Origin: Sphingomonas turrisvirgatae
GTDB lineage: Bacteria > Pseudomonadota > Alphaproteobacteria > Sphingomonadales > Sphingomonadaceae
Assembly (NCBI RefSeq): GCF_001721295.1
Contig: NZ_MDDS01000081.1
Span: forward strand, 92,560 to 156,559
DNA length: 64,000 nucleotides
Reading direction: 5' to 3'
Positions 51,895-61,469 of the stretch are shown one piece after another; within the stretch, counting starts at the first letter, position 1, and every line of letters starts with the position of its first letter. Under the pieces are notes generated by a model. The model saw only the letters and a list, made by a program, of their open reading frames with translations, was not told the origin of the DNA and ran no database searches. Position numbers and translations under genes: made by a program.

Positions 51895-52386
51895 ATGCGA
51901 CGCTTCCTCTTCATTGCCGCCCTGGCGCCCCTGACCGCCTGCACGGTCGCGGACGACAGCTATCCCTCGCTCCTGCCGCGCCCGATCGAGAGCCGCAGCA
52001 ATGCCGAGCCAGCGCGTCCCGATGCGGTCGCCGCCCCCGATCCGGCGCTCGACGCGCGAATCGCCGATCAGCGCGCCGCGGCCGATGCAATCGTCCGCCG
52101 GTTCAATGCCGCAGCGATCGAAGCCGAGACGCGAGTCGCCGTCGCACGCGGGCTGGCAGTGGGCAGTGAAGCCTGGATTCGCGCACAAACCGCCCTGGCC
52201 GAGCTTGCGCCGATCCGCGGCGAGATGGCGGGAATTGTCACGTCGCTGGAAGAGATCGCAATTGCGCGAGCGTCGAACGGCGAGCCCGCCTATCCCGCGC
52301 TCGACGCTGCGATCGCCGAATTGGGTTCGGCCAGCGAAACGCAGGGCAATCGCCTCGCAGCGATGGAGGACGCGATCGCCGGCTAA
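51895..52386 (+). CDS. Putative lipoprotein of unknown function, 163 aa
   Basis: The N-terminus (MRRFLFIAALAPLTACTVAD) has a lipobox-like LTAC, so it is probably a lipoprotein. The body is Ala/Glu-rich and helical (RIADQRAAADAIVRRFNAAA; AELAPIRGEMAGIVTSLEEI). ATG 51895 lies in a longer frame that would begin at 51847 within tRNA-proximal sequence. It converges on the fused MFS/spermidine synthase gene with a 4-nt overlap. No domain is recognised. Confidence 0.7.
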   Translation: MRRFLFIAALAPLTACTVADDSYPSLLPRPIESRSNAEPARPDAVAAPDPALDARIADQRAAADAIVRRFNAAAIEAETRVAVARGLAVGSEAWIRAQTALAELAPIRGEMAGIVTSLEEIAIARASNGEPAYPALDAAIAELGSASETQGNRLAAMEDAIAG

Positions 52387-54629
52387 TCCGGCAGGTCGTC
52401 GTTCAGCGCGCGCAGGACCGGCAGGATCGTCGCATAATCGTCGGTCCATGGCGTGAAACCGGGCGTGGTGCGCAGCTGGCGCCACTCGCCGCCCCGAGCC
52501 TTCAGCCGCTCAAGCGTCTCGGGCGAGCGGGACAGGGCGATCCAGTCGGACGTGGCCGCCTCTTCGAATTCCTCCATCATCGTGGGATGATAGGTCAGCC
52601 CTGCCGCATGCCAGCCGCCGAGCCGCGCCGCCGCCTCGACCACCGGTTCGAGCGAGAGGAAGCGGTTGGAGATATGGACCACCAGCAGGCCGCTCGAGTT
52701 CAGCACGCGGGCATAGCTGTTGAACGCCTCAAGGGTCATCAGGTGCATCGGCACCGCGTCGGACGAGAAGGCGTCGAGGATGAGCAGATCGAGACTTGCC
52801 GGCGGTGCTTCGGCGATCCGCAGCCGTGCGTCGCCCAGCACGATATTCGCGTTAGGCAGGCACTCTTCCAGAAAACGGAATGGCCCGCTCGCCAGCTTCA
52901 CCACGGCCGGGTCGATCTCGTAGAAGCGCCATGACTGCCCCGGCTGGGCATAGCAGGCGAGCGTGCCCGTCCCGAGGCCAACCACGCCGACCCGGGCAGT
53001 TGGCCCATAGAAGTCGGGCAGTGCCTGCATCGCCTGACCCACCGCCGACCCCGGAACATAATAGGTCGTCGGCGTGCGCAGTTTGTCGGAGCCGCCCTTC
53101 AGCTGAACGCCATGCAGCGTGGTGCCGTGCGCAAGCCGCCGCTGCGATGCCATGTCGGTGATCGTATAGACGCCGAAATAGCTGCGCGTGCGAATGTCGC
53201 CCTGCCAGCTCATCGTGAGCGAGCGATAGCCGCCGAACAGAAACAGCGCGCCGAACAGCACGATCATGTAGGGCAGCCGCTTACCGACAGTGAGCAATCC
53301 GATAACGGCGATCATCAGGTACAGCGCGCCGAGCGGCTCGGCACCGAGCATGGAAGCATGTTCCGACAAACCGAACCAGACGACGATCGCGACCAGCAGC
53401 GCGACGACGAGCACGCGGATGCGCAGACCCTGCTCCTGAGCGTTCCACAGCCTGGCGACCGGGGGGAGCAGGAAGCTCTGCCGGACGAGCAGCCCGGCGG
53501 CGAGGATCAGGATCGGATATTCCCAGGTCCAGTCGAACAGGATCGGCGCGATCAGGCCGGCGAACACGCCGCCGAGCGCGCCGCCGACAGACATTGCGAG
53601 GTAGAAGCCGGTCAGCCGATCCGGCTCCGGCCGCAGATCGTACATGCGCGTGTGCAACGCCACGGCCGCCATGAACAACAGGCCGAGCGCCATGATCGCG
53701 TTGAGCATCGGGCTTTCGTGACTGCCGGCGATCATCAGACCGCCGAACATCAGGATCGTCACCGGCGCGAATTTCGTCAGCAGATCCGCTGCCCAGCGCG
53801 GGGTAGCGAAGGCGATGGTGAAGCTGAGCAAATAGAGCCCGAGCGGCAGCACCCACAACATCGGCACGGCGACGATGTCGGTCGTCAGGAAGCTCGACGT
53901 CGCCAGCATCAGCCCGGAGGGGACGAAAGCCAGCAGAACCCAGTGCGCGACGCGGCGGGGCGACGGCGGTGCGCTGGTCGCGACGACGTGCGGTTCACCC
54001 ACCAGACGGCGCGGGAGGAGCAACGCGCACGCCGCGACCGCCGCGAACACCAGGCCATAGCCGGCCGTCCACAGCCAGCTCTGCCCGTTGAGCGCAAGGC
54101 CCGGCTCGACCAGCAGCGGATAGGCGATCAGGCCACCGAAACTGCCGATGTTGGATGCGGCATAGAGCGCATAGGGATCGCGCCCGCCGGACGCGACCGC
54201 GAACCAGCGTTGCAACAGCGGCGCCTGCGCCGAGATCGCGAAGAACAGCGGGCCGATCGAGGCGCCGAGCAGCCACGGCACCCAGATCGCCGGCTCGGCA
54301 TCGGCGGGCATCTCCAGCTTCATCAGTCCCAGCGGAAGCCAGAGCGCGGCGACTGCCAGCACGCCGAGGTGGATCATCGCCTGTTGCCGGACCGGCACCC
54401 GGCCCAGCCAATGGGCATAGGCATAGCCGCCGAGCAGCAGCGCCTGATAAACCAGCATCGCGCTGTTCCATACGGCCGGGGCACCGCCCAGCCGCGGCAG
54501 CGCCATGCGCGCGACCATCGGCTGGACCAGAAACAACAGGAAGCTGCCAAGCAGGATCGTCGCGACGAACAGCGGCCCACTCAGCGCGCGCGAGCGCGGT
54601 GCCACCGGTACCGCAGCGGTATCGCTCAT
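52383..54629 (-). CDS. Fused MFS-like/spermidine synthase-like protein
   Basis: A 748-aa protein. Its N-terminal two thirds is a membrane domain with many hydrophobic segments (FVATILLGSFLLFLVQPMVA; LYAASNIGSFGGLIAYPLLV). The C-terminal third is a Rossmann methyltransferase-like fold with GVVGLGTGTLACYAQ, YEIDPAVVKLA and LLILDAFSSDAVPMHLMTLE, as in spermidine synthases. Such fusions are annotated as fused MFS/spermidine synthase; the reaction and ligand are not established. ATG 54629 overlaps the GNAT stop by 4 nt. It is last of the hemB operon. Confidence 0.85.
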   Translation of the reverse strand: MSDTAAVPVAPRSRALSGPLFVATILLGSFLLFLVQPMVARMALPRLGGAPAVWNSAMLVYQALLLGGYAYAHWLGRVPVRQQAMIHLGVLAVAALWLPLGLMKLEMPADAEPAIWVPWLLGASIGPLFFAISAQAPLLQRWFAVASGGRDPYALYAASNIGSFGGLIAYPLLVEPGLALNGQSWLWTAGYGLVFAAVAACALLLPRRLVGEPHVVATSAPPSPRRVAHWVLLAFVPSGLMLATSSFLTTDIVAVPMLWVLPLGLYLLSFTIAFATPRWAADLLTKFAPVTILMFGGLMIAGSHESPMLNAIMALGLLFMAAVALHTRMYDLRPEPDRLTGFYLAMSVGGALGGVFAGLIAPILFDWTWEYPILILAAGLLVRQSFLLPPVARLWNAQEQGLRIRVLVVALLVAIVVWFGLSEHASMLGAEPLGALYLMIAVIGLLTVGKRLPYMIVLFGALFLFGGYRSLTMSWQGDIRTRSYFGVYTITDMASQRRLAHGTTLHGVQLKGGSDKLRTPTTYYVPGSAVGQAMQALPDFYGPTARVGVVGLGTGTLACYAQPGQSWRFYEIDPAVVKLASGPFRFLEECLPNANIVLGDARLRIAEAPPASLDLLILDAFSSDAVPMHLMTLEAFNSYARVLNSSGLLVVHISNRFLSLEPVVEAAARLGGWHAAGLTYHPTMMEEFEEAATSDWIALSRSPETLERLKARGGEWRQLRTTPGFTPWTDDYATILPVLRALNDDLPD

Positions 54630-55159
54630 GCGGGGCGATCCGCGCGGTAGACGATGTGCGGGCGCAGGTGGCTGTCCGGTGGCACTTGTGGATGGTCGAA
54701 ATCGAGTTCGGCGAGCCGCTGCATGCCCAGACGTTCCATCAAACCCCAGCTCCGACTGTTCACGCGCGCGGTAATCGCCATCACGGCAGCGACGTTGAGA
54801 TGATCCCACGCCCAGTCGAGGCTAGCCTGCGCCGCCTCCCGCGCATAGCCCTTGCCCCAATGGGCCGAGCCAAGGCGCCAGCCGATCTCGACCTGTCCCT
54901 CGATCGGGGTGTCCAGCGCGCCGGGCTTCAAGCCGCAAAAGCCAAGGAATGCGCCGTCCTCGCGCCGCTGCAGCGCCCAGAAGGTATAGCCGAGCTCGCG
55001 CTGGAACCCGATGACGCGGTCGACGAGCAGGTCGCTCTGTTCACGAGTCATCAACGGACCGAGCGTGGCCATGACTTGCGGGTCGCGGCACATGTCGTGG
55101 AACGGCGCGCGGTCGCGATCTTCCCATGGGCGCAGAATGAGCCGGGCGGTCTCGATCAT
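54626..55159 (-). CDS. GNAT acetyltransferase (RimJ/RimL type)
   Basis: A 177-aa acetyltransferase-3 family protein: IETARLILRPWEDRDRAPFH start, IGWRLGSAHWGKGYAREAAQ (acetyl-CoA loop region) and MAITARVNSRSWGLMERLGM. Closely related to the next gene, so probably a tandem duplicate. Overlaps both neighbours by 4 nt. Substrate unknown; the RimJ/RimL type acetylates protein N-termini or small amines. Confidence 0.9.
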   Translation of the reverse strand: MIETARLILRPWEDRDRAPFHDMCRDPQVMATLGPLMTREQSDLLVDRVIGFQRELGYTFWALQRREDGAFLGFCGLKPGALDTPIEGQVEIGWRLGSAHWGKGYAREAAQASLDWAWDHLNVAAVMAITARVNSRSWGLMERLGMQRLAELDFDHPQVPPDSHLRPHIVYRADRPA

Positions 55160-55686
55160 CGCGGCCGCTCGATCGCGTAGGTGACGATGTGGCGAAGCGG
55201 ATCGTCGGCGGAGAAACCGGCATGCTCGAAATCACCATCCGCCAGCCGAACCATCCCCAGCCGGCGCATCACCGGCTGGCTCGCTGAATTGCGTGCCGAC
55301 GTGATGGCAACGATGCGAGGCATGTCGAATGTTGCCCAGCCCCAGTCGAACACGGCCCGCATCGCTTCCAGCGCATAGCCCTGACGCCAGTACGCCGGCG
55401 CGATCATCCAGCCAGCCTCGACCTCTCCATCGATCGGGTGTGGCGGATCGCCGCGTTTCAGTCCGCAGAAACCGATCACCGCCCCGTCGGCCTTGCGCGC
55501 CACCGTGAAGAAGCCCAACCCTTCGTGGCGATAGCCCTCATGCTTTGCCAACGCCGCATCGCTCGCCGCCGCATCCTTGACCGGCCCCAGCTCTGCCATG
55601 ACCCGGGGGTCCGCCCACATGGCGTGGAGGGCGGGTCGGTCCGCCGCAACTGGCACGCGAAGCATCAGGCGTTGGGTGGCGATCAA
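55156..55686 (-). CDS. GNAT acetyltransferase (RimJ/RimL type), tandem paralogue
   Basis: A 176-aa protein with the same blocks as its neighbour (AGWMIAPAYWRQGYALEAMR; VAITSARNSASQPVMRRLGM). I chose a TTG at 55686, which overlaps the hemB stop (TTGA) and gives the family-like start LIATQRLMLRVP; the open frame runs to 55740 inside hemB. The internal ATG (MLRVPV) would cut into the first strand. Function unknown. Confidence 0.82.
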   Translation of the reverse strand: MIATQRLMLRVPVAADRPALHAMWADPRVMAELGPVKDAAASDAALAKHEGYRHEGLGFFTVARKADGAVIGFCGLKRGDPPHPIDGEVEAGWMIAPAYWRQGYALEAMRAVFDWGWATFDMPRIVAITSARNSASQPVMRRLGMVRLADGDFEHAGFSADDPLRHIVTYAIERPR

Positions 55687-56672
55687 GCGTTCAGCAACCG
55701 TGCGGCATGGACCGCATGATAGGTGAGCACACCGCTGCATCCCGCGCGCTTGAACGCCATCAGCGTTTCCAGGACCAGCGCGTCGCGATCCCCCGCGCCC
55801 GCGGCGGCCGCTGCCTCGATCATCGCATATTCGCCGCTGACCTGATAGGCGAACACCGGCACCTCGAACCGTTCCTTCACCCGACGCACGATGTCGAGAT
55901 ACGGCAAGCCGGGCTTCACCATGACGCTGTCGGCACCCTCGCCCAGGTCCAGCTCGACCTCGCGCAGCGCTTCCTCGGCATTGGCGGGGTCCATCTGATA
56001 GGTCTTCTTGTCCCCTTTCAGCAGCCCGCGCGAGCCGACCGCATCACGGAACGGGCCATAGAAGGCCGATGCGTATTTCGCGGCATAGGCCATGATCTGG
56101 ACGTTGGCGTGGCCTTCGTGCTCCAGCGCGTCACGGATGAGGCCGACGCGACCGTCCATCATGTCGCTGGGTGCGATGATGTCGGCACCGGCACGCGCCT
56201 GGTTCAACGCCTGTTCGACCAGGATCTCGGCCGTCGCATCGTTCAGCACATAGCCGGCTTCATCGACCAGCCCGTCATGGCCGTGCGCGGTATAGGGGTC
56301 GAGCGCCACGTCGGTCAGCAGGCCGATATCGGGCACCGCATCCTTGATCGCACGGATTGCGCGACACATCAGATTATCGGGGTTCAGCGCCTCTTCGCCG
56401 CGCTCGCTGCGCCGGTCGTGCGGCGTGTTGGGGAACAGCGCCAGGCACGGGATGCCCAATGCAGCTGCATCGCGCGCCAGCGTGACGATGGCATCGACCG
56501 ACCAACGCGAGACGCCAGGCAGCGAGGCGATCGGCTCTTCCACCCCTTCCCCATCGGTCACGAAGAGGGGCCAGATCAGGTCGGCCGGGGTGAGCACGGT
56601 TTCGGCATGGAGCCGCCGGCTCCAGCCCGAGGCGCGGGTACGGCGAAGGCGAAGCGCTGGATAATGGCTCAT
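55683..56672 (-). CDS. hemB: Delta-aminolevulinic acid dehydratase (porphobilinogen synthase)
   Basis: HemB joins two 5-aminolevulinate molecules to porphobilinogen in heme synthesis. The 329-aa product has the active-site lysines in MAYAAKYASAFYGPFRD and MVKPGLPYLDI. The metal-site loop reads DVALDPYTAHGHDG, so the three Zn-binding cysteines are replaced by Asp/Ala-type residues, as in Mg2+-dependent enzymes of other alphaproteobacteria. It lies 18 bp after the MATE gene and overlaps the first GNAT by 4 nt. Confidence 0.97.
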   Translation of the reverse strand: MSHYPALRLRRTRASGWSRRLHAETVLTPADLIWPLFVTDGEGVEEPIASLPGVSRWSVDAIVTLARDAAALGIPCLALFPNTPHDRRSERGEEALNPDNLMCRAIRAIKDAVPDIGLLTDVALDPYTAHGHDGLVDEAGYVLNDATAEILVEQALNQARAGADIIAPSDMMDGRVGLIRDALEHEGHANVQIMAYAAKYASAFYGPFRDAVGSRGLLKGDKKTYQMDPANAEEALREVELDLGEGADSVMVKPGLPYLDIVRRVKERFEVPVFAYQVSGEYAMIEAAAAAGAGDRDALVLETLMAFKRAGCSGVLTYHAVHAARLLNA

Positions 56673-56690
56673 GCCGGCGCTGATGCCTCC

Positions 56691-58157
56691 TCAGCCAGTG
56701 GGTTGCAAGCGGCCGGCCGGCTCGGTGGTTGCGTGCGCCTGTTCCTGCGCCTCGCCCTGCTTTTCGTCGACCAGCAACATATCGCGGCGCCAGGTGCCGC
56801 GGCGGTAGTAGATTGCGGCAAGGACAAGCGAGCAGGCCGATCCCACCGGAAATGCCAGCCACAGTGCGTCCGACCCGATCCAGCTCTGGCCGAAGATCGC
56901 GAAGCCGAGACGGATCGGGAACAAGGTGATGGCGAGGATGATCAGCGGCGCGACCGTCGCCCCATTGGCACGGACGGTGGAAAACAGGACCATGGTCATG
57001 CCGAACATCACGAAGGTCCAGCTGGCGATCAGCTGGATATGGCGCGCGATCGGGATTGCGGGGCTATCGGCCCCGACGAACAGCGCCATGACCGGCCGGT
57101 CGAACAACAGAATGGCCACGATGACGGTCAAGGTGATCGCAACGGTGGTGATCAAGCCGGCCCGCGTGATCGCGCCCACCCGCTCCCATTTTCCCGCCCC
57201 GATATTCTGCGCCGCCATGCTCGACACCGCGACGCCGATCGCCATCGCCGGCATCTGGATGTAGGTCCACAGCTGTTGCGACACGGCATAGGCTGCGGCG
57301 GTTTCGATCCCCAGCCGATTGACCATGCCGACCATCGACAGGCCCGCAGCTGACATGACGAGCATCTGCGCGCCCATCGGCAGCCCCTTGGCCACGATCG
57401 TGCGGACCAGCGCGCGTTCGGGGAGCAGGTAGCGCAGCTCCGGCCCGCGCAGCCGAATCGCCAGATCGCGCCAATAGAGGTAGATGAGCAGGCCGACCGA
57501 CGAAACGATGCCGGCCAGCAGCGTGGCGGTTGCCGATCCGGCGATGCCCATTGCGGGGAACGGCCCGATGCCGGCGATCAGCAGCGGGTTGAATGCTGAA
57601 TCGATAACGACGCTGAGCGCCATGAACCATAGCGGCGTCAGCGAATCGCCGGCACCGCGCAACCCCATCTGGATGAGCACGCCCAGCATCGAGAATGGCA
57701 GGCCGAGGAAGATGACCCGCAGGTAATCGCGCGCCAGCACCTCCGCTTCGCCGGGGGTGCCGAGCAGATGCAGGATCTGCGGCGTGAGCAGCCAGCCGAG
57801 CGCCGAGATCAGGACGGCGCCGCCCGTCACTAGTCCGATTGCCGAGCCGAACGCGCGCCGGGCAGCGTCGACATCATGCCGCCCCATCGACTGGCCGATC
57901 AGGATCGTCGCGGCCATGCCGAACCCGAACACGGCCGAGAACATGAGGAACATGATGATGTTCGCATTGCTGGTCGCGGCCAGCGCCTGTTCACCCAGGA
58001 AGCGCCCGACCCAGATCGAGTTGATCGAGCCGTTGAGCGATTGGAGGATGTTCGAACCGAGCGTCGGCAGCGCGAACAACAAAAGCGTGCGGCCGATCGG
58101 CCCTTGCGTCAGGTCGCGGCGGTTGGCGGGGGAAGGCAGCGCCGCCCTACCCGCCAT
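56691..58157 (-). CDS. MATE-family multidrug/toxin efflux protein
   Basis: A 488-aa protein with 12 hydrophobic segments in two related halves; opening LLLFALPTLGSNILQSLNGS, then SVVIDSAFNPLLIAGIGPFP and a C-terminal PVGSACSLVLAAIYYRRGTW. NorM/DinF-like cation-coupled drug export is expected from the family. It is the first gene of the operon with hemB and the GNATs. Its start follows valS by 31 bp on the same strand, so read-through is possible. Confidence 0.92.
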   Translation of the reverse strand: MAGRAALPSPANRRDLTQGPIGRTLLLFALPTLGSNILQSLNGSINSIWVGRFLGEQALAATSNANIIMFLMFSAVFGFGMAATILIGQSMGRHDVDAARRAFGSAIGLVTGGAVLISALGWLLTPQILHLLGTPGEAEVLARDYLRVIFLGLPFSMLGVLIQMGLRGAGDSLTPLWFMALSVVIDSAFNPLLIAGIGPFPAMGIAGSATATLLAGIVSSVGLLIYLYWRDLAIRLRGPELRYLLPERALVRTIVAKGLPMGAQMLVMSAAGLSMVGMVNRLGIETAAAYAVSQQLWTYIQMPAMAIGVAVSSMAAQNIGAGKWERVGAITRAGLITTVAITLTVIVAILLFDRPVMALFVGADSPAIPIARHIQLIASWTFVMFGMTMVLFSTVRANGATVAPLIILAITLFPIRLGFAIFGQSWIGSDALWLAFPVGSACSLVLAAIYYRRGTWRRDMLLVDEKQGEAQEQAHATTEPAGRLQPTG

Positions 58158-58188
58158 CCGCCCCGAAGTTCCCTCCCCCGCGATGCGC

Positions 58189-60870
58189 CTAGCCCAACCG
58201 GCCGAGCGCCGCCTGCAACCGAGCGACCTCGGCTGACTTGTCGGCGTGATCCGCGCGCGCCTTGTCGACCGCCTCGGGCTTTGCCTTTTCGACGAAAGCA
58301 GGGTTGGACAGGCGACCGTTCAGGCCGTCGCGCTCCTTCTCCGCCGCGCCGATCGCCTTGGTCAGGCGAGCGCGCTCGGCTTCAATGTCGATCACGCCCT
58401 CCAGCGGGATGACGAACGTCGCTTCATCGACCACGATCTGCACCGCGCCGCCTGCCGGCGCTTCGCCCTCGACGCGGTCGACCCGGGCGAGCCGGCCGAG
58501 CGCCGCCTCCTGCCGCGCCAATCGTTCAGTCGTTTCGGCATGCGCGTCGCGGACGTGCAGCGCCAACCGCGCGCCCGGCTTGATGTCGAGCTCGGTGCGT
58601 GCCGCGCGAACCTCGCCGACCAGCCGGATCAGCCAGTCGACCTCCTGCACGGCATCGGCATCCATGGACCGCGCATCGGCAATCGGCCACCTAGCGGTGA
58701 TCAGCGGATAATCCGGGCGATCGCCCAGCTTGGACCAAAGCTCTTCGGTGATGAACGGCATGAACGGGTGGAGCAGCACCAGGATCTGGTCGAGCACCCA
58801 GCCCGCGACCTGCCGCGTCTCGGCAGCGCCATCTGCTCCCTCGGTCTGAAGCACCGGCTTGATCAGTTCGAGATACCAATCGCAGAAGCGGCTCCAGGTA
58901 AACTGGTAGATCGCATTGGCTGCCTCGTCGAAGCGGTAGTCGGCAAAGGCGAGGTCCATCGCCTGCACGGTCTGAATGGTCTCGGCCACGATCCACTTGT
59001 TGACCGCCAGGGTGGCTGCTGGCGGCTCGATCTGCTCGCTGGCGCGGATGCCGTTGCTCTGTGCAAAGCGCGCGGCGTTCCACAGCTTCGTCGCGAAGTT
59101 GCGATACCCCTCGACCCGCTTCTCATCCATCTTCACGTCGCGGCCCTGGCTCTCCATTGCCGCCATGAAGAAACGCAGTGCATCCGCGCCATATTTGTCG
59201 ATCAGGCCTAGCGGATCGACCACATTGCCTTTCGACTTCGACATCTTCGCGCCGTCGGCCGCGCGAACCAGCCCATGGAGATAGAGGGTCTTGAACGGTA
59301 CTTGCTTCATGAAGTGCAGGCCCTGCATCATCATGCGCGCATCCCAGAAGAACAGGATGTCGAAGCCGGAGATCAGCACATCGTTGGGGTAGCGCCCGCC
59401 GAGCGTCGGGTCGCCAGCTTCGGGCCAACCCAGCGTCGCGAACGGCCACAAGGCGGACGAGAACCAGGTGTCGAGAACGTCCTCGTCCTGCTTCAGCGCG
59501 ACGCCAGCCCCGGCCTGCGCCTGCGCCTCGGCCTCGGTCTCGGCGACATAGACGCTGCCATCATCGGCGAACCATGCCGGGATCCGGTGCCCCCACCACA
59601 GCTGGCGGCTGACGCACCAGGGCTGGATGTTCTCCATCCAGTTGAAATAGGTCTTTTCCCAGTTCTTCGGCACGATCTTCGTGGCGCCCGAGCGCACCGC
59701 CTCGATCGCCGGCTTCGCCAGGGTGGCGGCGTCGACATACCATTGGTCGGTCAACCACGGCTCGATCACCACGCCGGAACGGTCGCCGAATGGCGTCGCG
59801 ATCGTGCGCGGTTCGGCATCGTGCTCGTTGCCGTCCTTGTCGATGTGCGGGATCAGACAGCCATCCGCCTTGAGGAGCTCGACCACCCGCTTGCGGGCGG
59901 CGAACCGTTCCATGCCGATCAACTCGTCAGGGATCAGGCCGTCGGCGGTCTGCGTGATGTTCGCCTTGGCATCGAGCATGTTGAGCATGTCCGCCGCCTT
60001 GATGCCGGCGCGCTTGCCCACTTCGAAGTCGTTGAAGTCATGCCCCGGCGTGATCTTGACCGCGCCCGACCCTAGTTCGGGATCGGCATGTTCGTCGGTG
60101 ATGATCGGAATCAGACGGCCGGTGATCGGCAATCGGACCTGCTTGCCGACCATCGCCGCATAACGCTCGTCGGAGGGATGAACGGCGACTGCCATGTCGG
60201 CCAGCATCGTCTCAGGCCGCGTGGTCGCCACCTCGATATGACCGCTGCCGTCGGCCAGCGGGTATTTGAGGTGCCAGAAGCCGCCCTTGACGTCGGTCGT
60301 CTCGACTTCAAGGTCGCTGATCGCGGTACCCAGGCCCGGGTCCCAGTTCACCAGCCGCTTGTCGCGATACAGCAACCCCTGCTTGTAGAGTTCGACGAAG
60401 ACCTTGAGGACAGCCTTCGAAAAGCCCTCGTCCATCGTGAAGCGCTCGTCGCTCCAGTCCATCGAGCAACCCAGGCGCCGCAACTGGCCGGTAATCGCGC
60501 CGCCGCTCTCGGCCTTCCACTGCCAGACCTTGTCGACGAAAGCCTCGCGACTGAAGTCGGTGCGCTTCTGCTGGTTGGCATTCAGCTGGCGCTCGACCAC
60601 CATCTGCGTGGCGATGCCGGCATGATCCATGCCCACGACCCAGCGCGCATCCTTGCCCTTGAGCCGCGCATGGCGGGCCAGAATGTCTTGCAGCGTATTG
60701 TCGAGCGCATGGCCGATATGGAGCGAACCGGTGACGTTGGGCGGCGGGTTGACGATCGTCCACGGCTCGGCACCGGGGCGGTCGGGCCGGAACAGGCCGT
60801 TCGCCTCCCAATGCGCATACCAGCGCGATTCGATTTCAGCCGGGTCGAAGGTCTTTGGAAGCTCGCTCAT
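58189..60870 (-). CDS. valS: Valyl-tRNA synthetase
   Basis: An 893-aa class I synthetase. The ATP-binding motifs are HIGH (NVTGSLHIGHALDNTLQDIL, near residue 48) and KMSKS (AKMSKSKGNVVDPLG). The editing CP1 domain is present (about residues 190-340, e.g. TTRPETMLADMAVAVHPSDE), and the C-terminal coiled-coil (last 80 residues, rich in Lys/Ala) is typical. ATG 60870 was chosen; the frame upstream to 61047 overlaps popZ. Confidence 0.97.
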   Translation of the reverse strand: MSELPKTFDPAEIESRWYAHWEANGLFRPDRPGAEPWTIVNPPPNVTGSLHIGHALDNTLQDILARHARLKGKDARWVVGMDHAGIATQMVVERQLNANQQKRTDFSREAFVDKVWQWKAESGGAITGQLRRLGCSMDWSDERFTMDEGFSKAVLKVFVELYKQGLLYRDKRLVNWDPGLGTAISDLEVETTDVKGGFWHLKYPLADGSGHIEVATTRPETMLADMAVAVHPSDERYAAMVGKQVRLPITGRLIPIITDEHADPELGSGAVKITPGHDFNDFEVGKRAGIKAADMLNMLDAKANITQTADGLIPDELIGMERFAARKRVVELLKADGCLIPHIDKDGNEHDAEPRTIATPFGDRSGVVIEPWLTDQWYVDAATLAKPAIEAVRSGATKIVPKNWEKTYFNWMENIQPWCVSRQLWWGHRIPAWFADDGSVYVAETEAEAQAQAGAGVALKQDEDVLDTWFSSALWPFATLGWPEAGDPTLGGRYPNDVLISGFDILFFWDARMMMQGLHFMKQVPFKTLYLHGLVRAADGAKMSKSKGNVVDPLGLIDKYGADALRFFMAAMESQGRDVKMDEKRVEGYRNFATKLWNAARFAQSNGIRASEQIEPPAATLAVNKWIVAETIQTVQAMDLAFADYRFDEAANAIYQFTWSRFCDWYLELIKPVLQTEGADGAAETRQVAGWVLDQILVLLHPFMPFITEELWSKLGDRPDYPLITARWPIADARSMDADAVQEVDWLIRLVGEVRAARTELDIKPGARLALHVRDAHAETTERLARQEAALGRLARVDRVEGEAPAGGAVQIVVDEATFVIPLEGVIDIEAERARLTKAIGAAEKERDGLNGRLSNPAFVEKAKPEAVDKARADHADKSAEVARLQAALGRLG

Positions 60871-60907
60871 GCCGCTGCCCTTAACGGGCCGAACCATGAT
60901 GGCAAGA

Positions 60908-61399
60908 TCAGCTGCGAGTCGTGATCCGCGTGATCTCGCGTTGCACCATCTCCTCGACCATGCGCGGCAAATTGGCGTCGAGCCATTCACGCAGCATCGG
61001 CCGGAGCATGTCGCGCACCAACCCTTCCAGCGTGTCGCTGCCGCCAACTTCGGGCCGAACGATCAGGCGGGACAACTGCTCGAGCGGGCCGCGGGTCGCT
61101 TCGGCGGCCAGCGGCGAGAGAATCGACTCCGCTGGCGCCGCGGGGGCGACGGGCGGCGGCGGCACGGATTGCGCAACGTCGGCACTCGCGCGAGGCGGCT
61201 CGGGGCTTGGCTCGGGTTCGACCGGCTGCCTCAGCTCCAGGATCTCGTCCTCGTCATCGACGACCTGCGCAGGTGGCGCAGCTGGACGCGCGGGACGACG
61301 CGCACGACCCGTGGTTGCACTCTCGCCTTCTTCGGCGATGATGCGTTTGATCGAGGACAGAATGTCCTCCATCGACGGCTCGTTACTGACGTCCCCCAA
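60908..61399 (-). CDS. popZ: Polar organising protein PopZ (DUF2497)
   Basis: A 163-aa protein with the PopZ plan: a short N-terminal helix (MEDILSSIKRIIAEEGES), a Pro/Glu-rich disordered middle (about residues 30-95), and C-terminal oligomerisation helices (LEGLVRDMLRPMLREWLDAN and VEEMVQREITRITTRS). In Caulobacter PopZ anchors the chromosome origin at the cell pole and recruits division factors. The start is a TTG at 61399 preceded by GGGAG at 7 nt. It lies between tolC and valS, as in other alphaproteobacteria. Confidence 0.93.
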   Translation of the reverse strand: MGDVSNEPSMEDILSSIKRIIAEEGESATTGRARRPARPAAPPAQVVDDEDEILELRQPVEPEPSPEPPRASADVAQSVPPPPVAPAAPAESILSPLAAEATRGPLEQLSRLIVRPEVGGSDTLEGLVRDMLRPMLREWLDANLPRMVEEMVQREITRITTRS

Positions 61400-61469
61400 T
61401 TCGTCACTCCCGCGTTAGGGATGTTCGGAAGCCGCCACCTGTCGGATTCAGCGGCCTCCTGTCAACCGT

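Noticed and set aside
53112..55180. Plus-strand frames of 512 and 341 aa opposite the synthase fusion and GNATs
   Set aside because: Arg/His/Gln-rich antisense frames without any family likeness.
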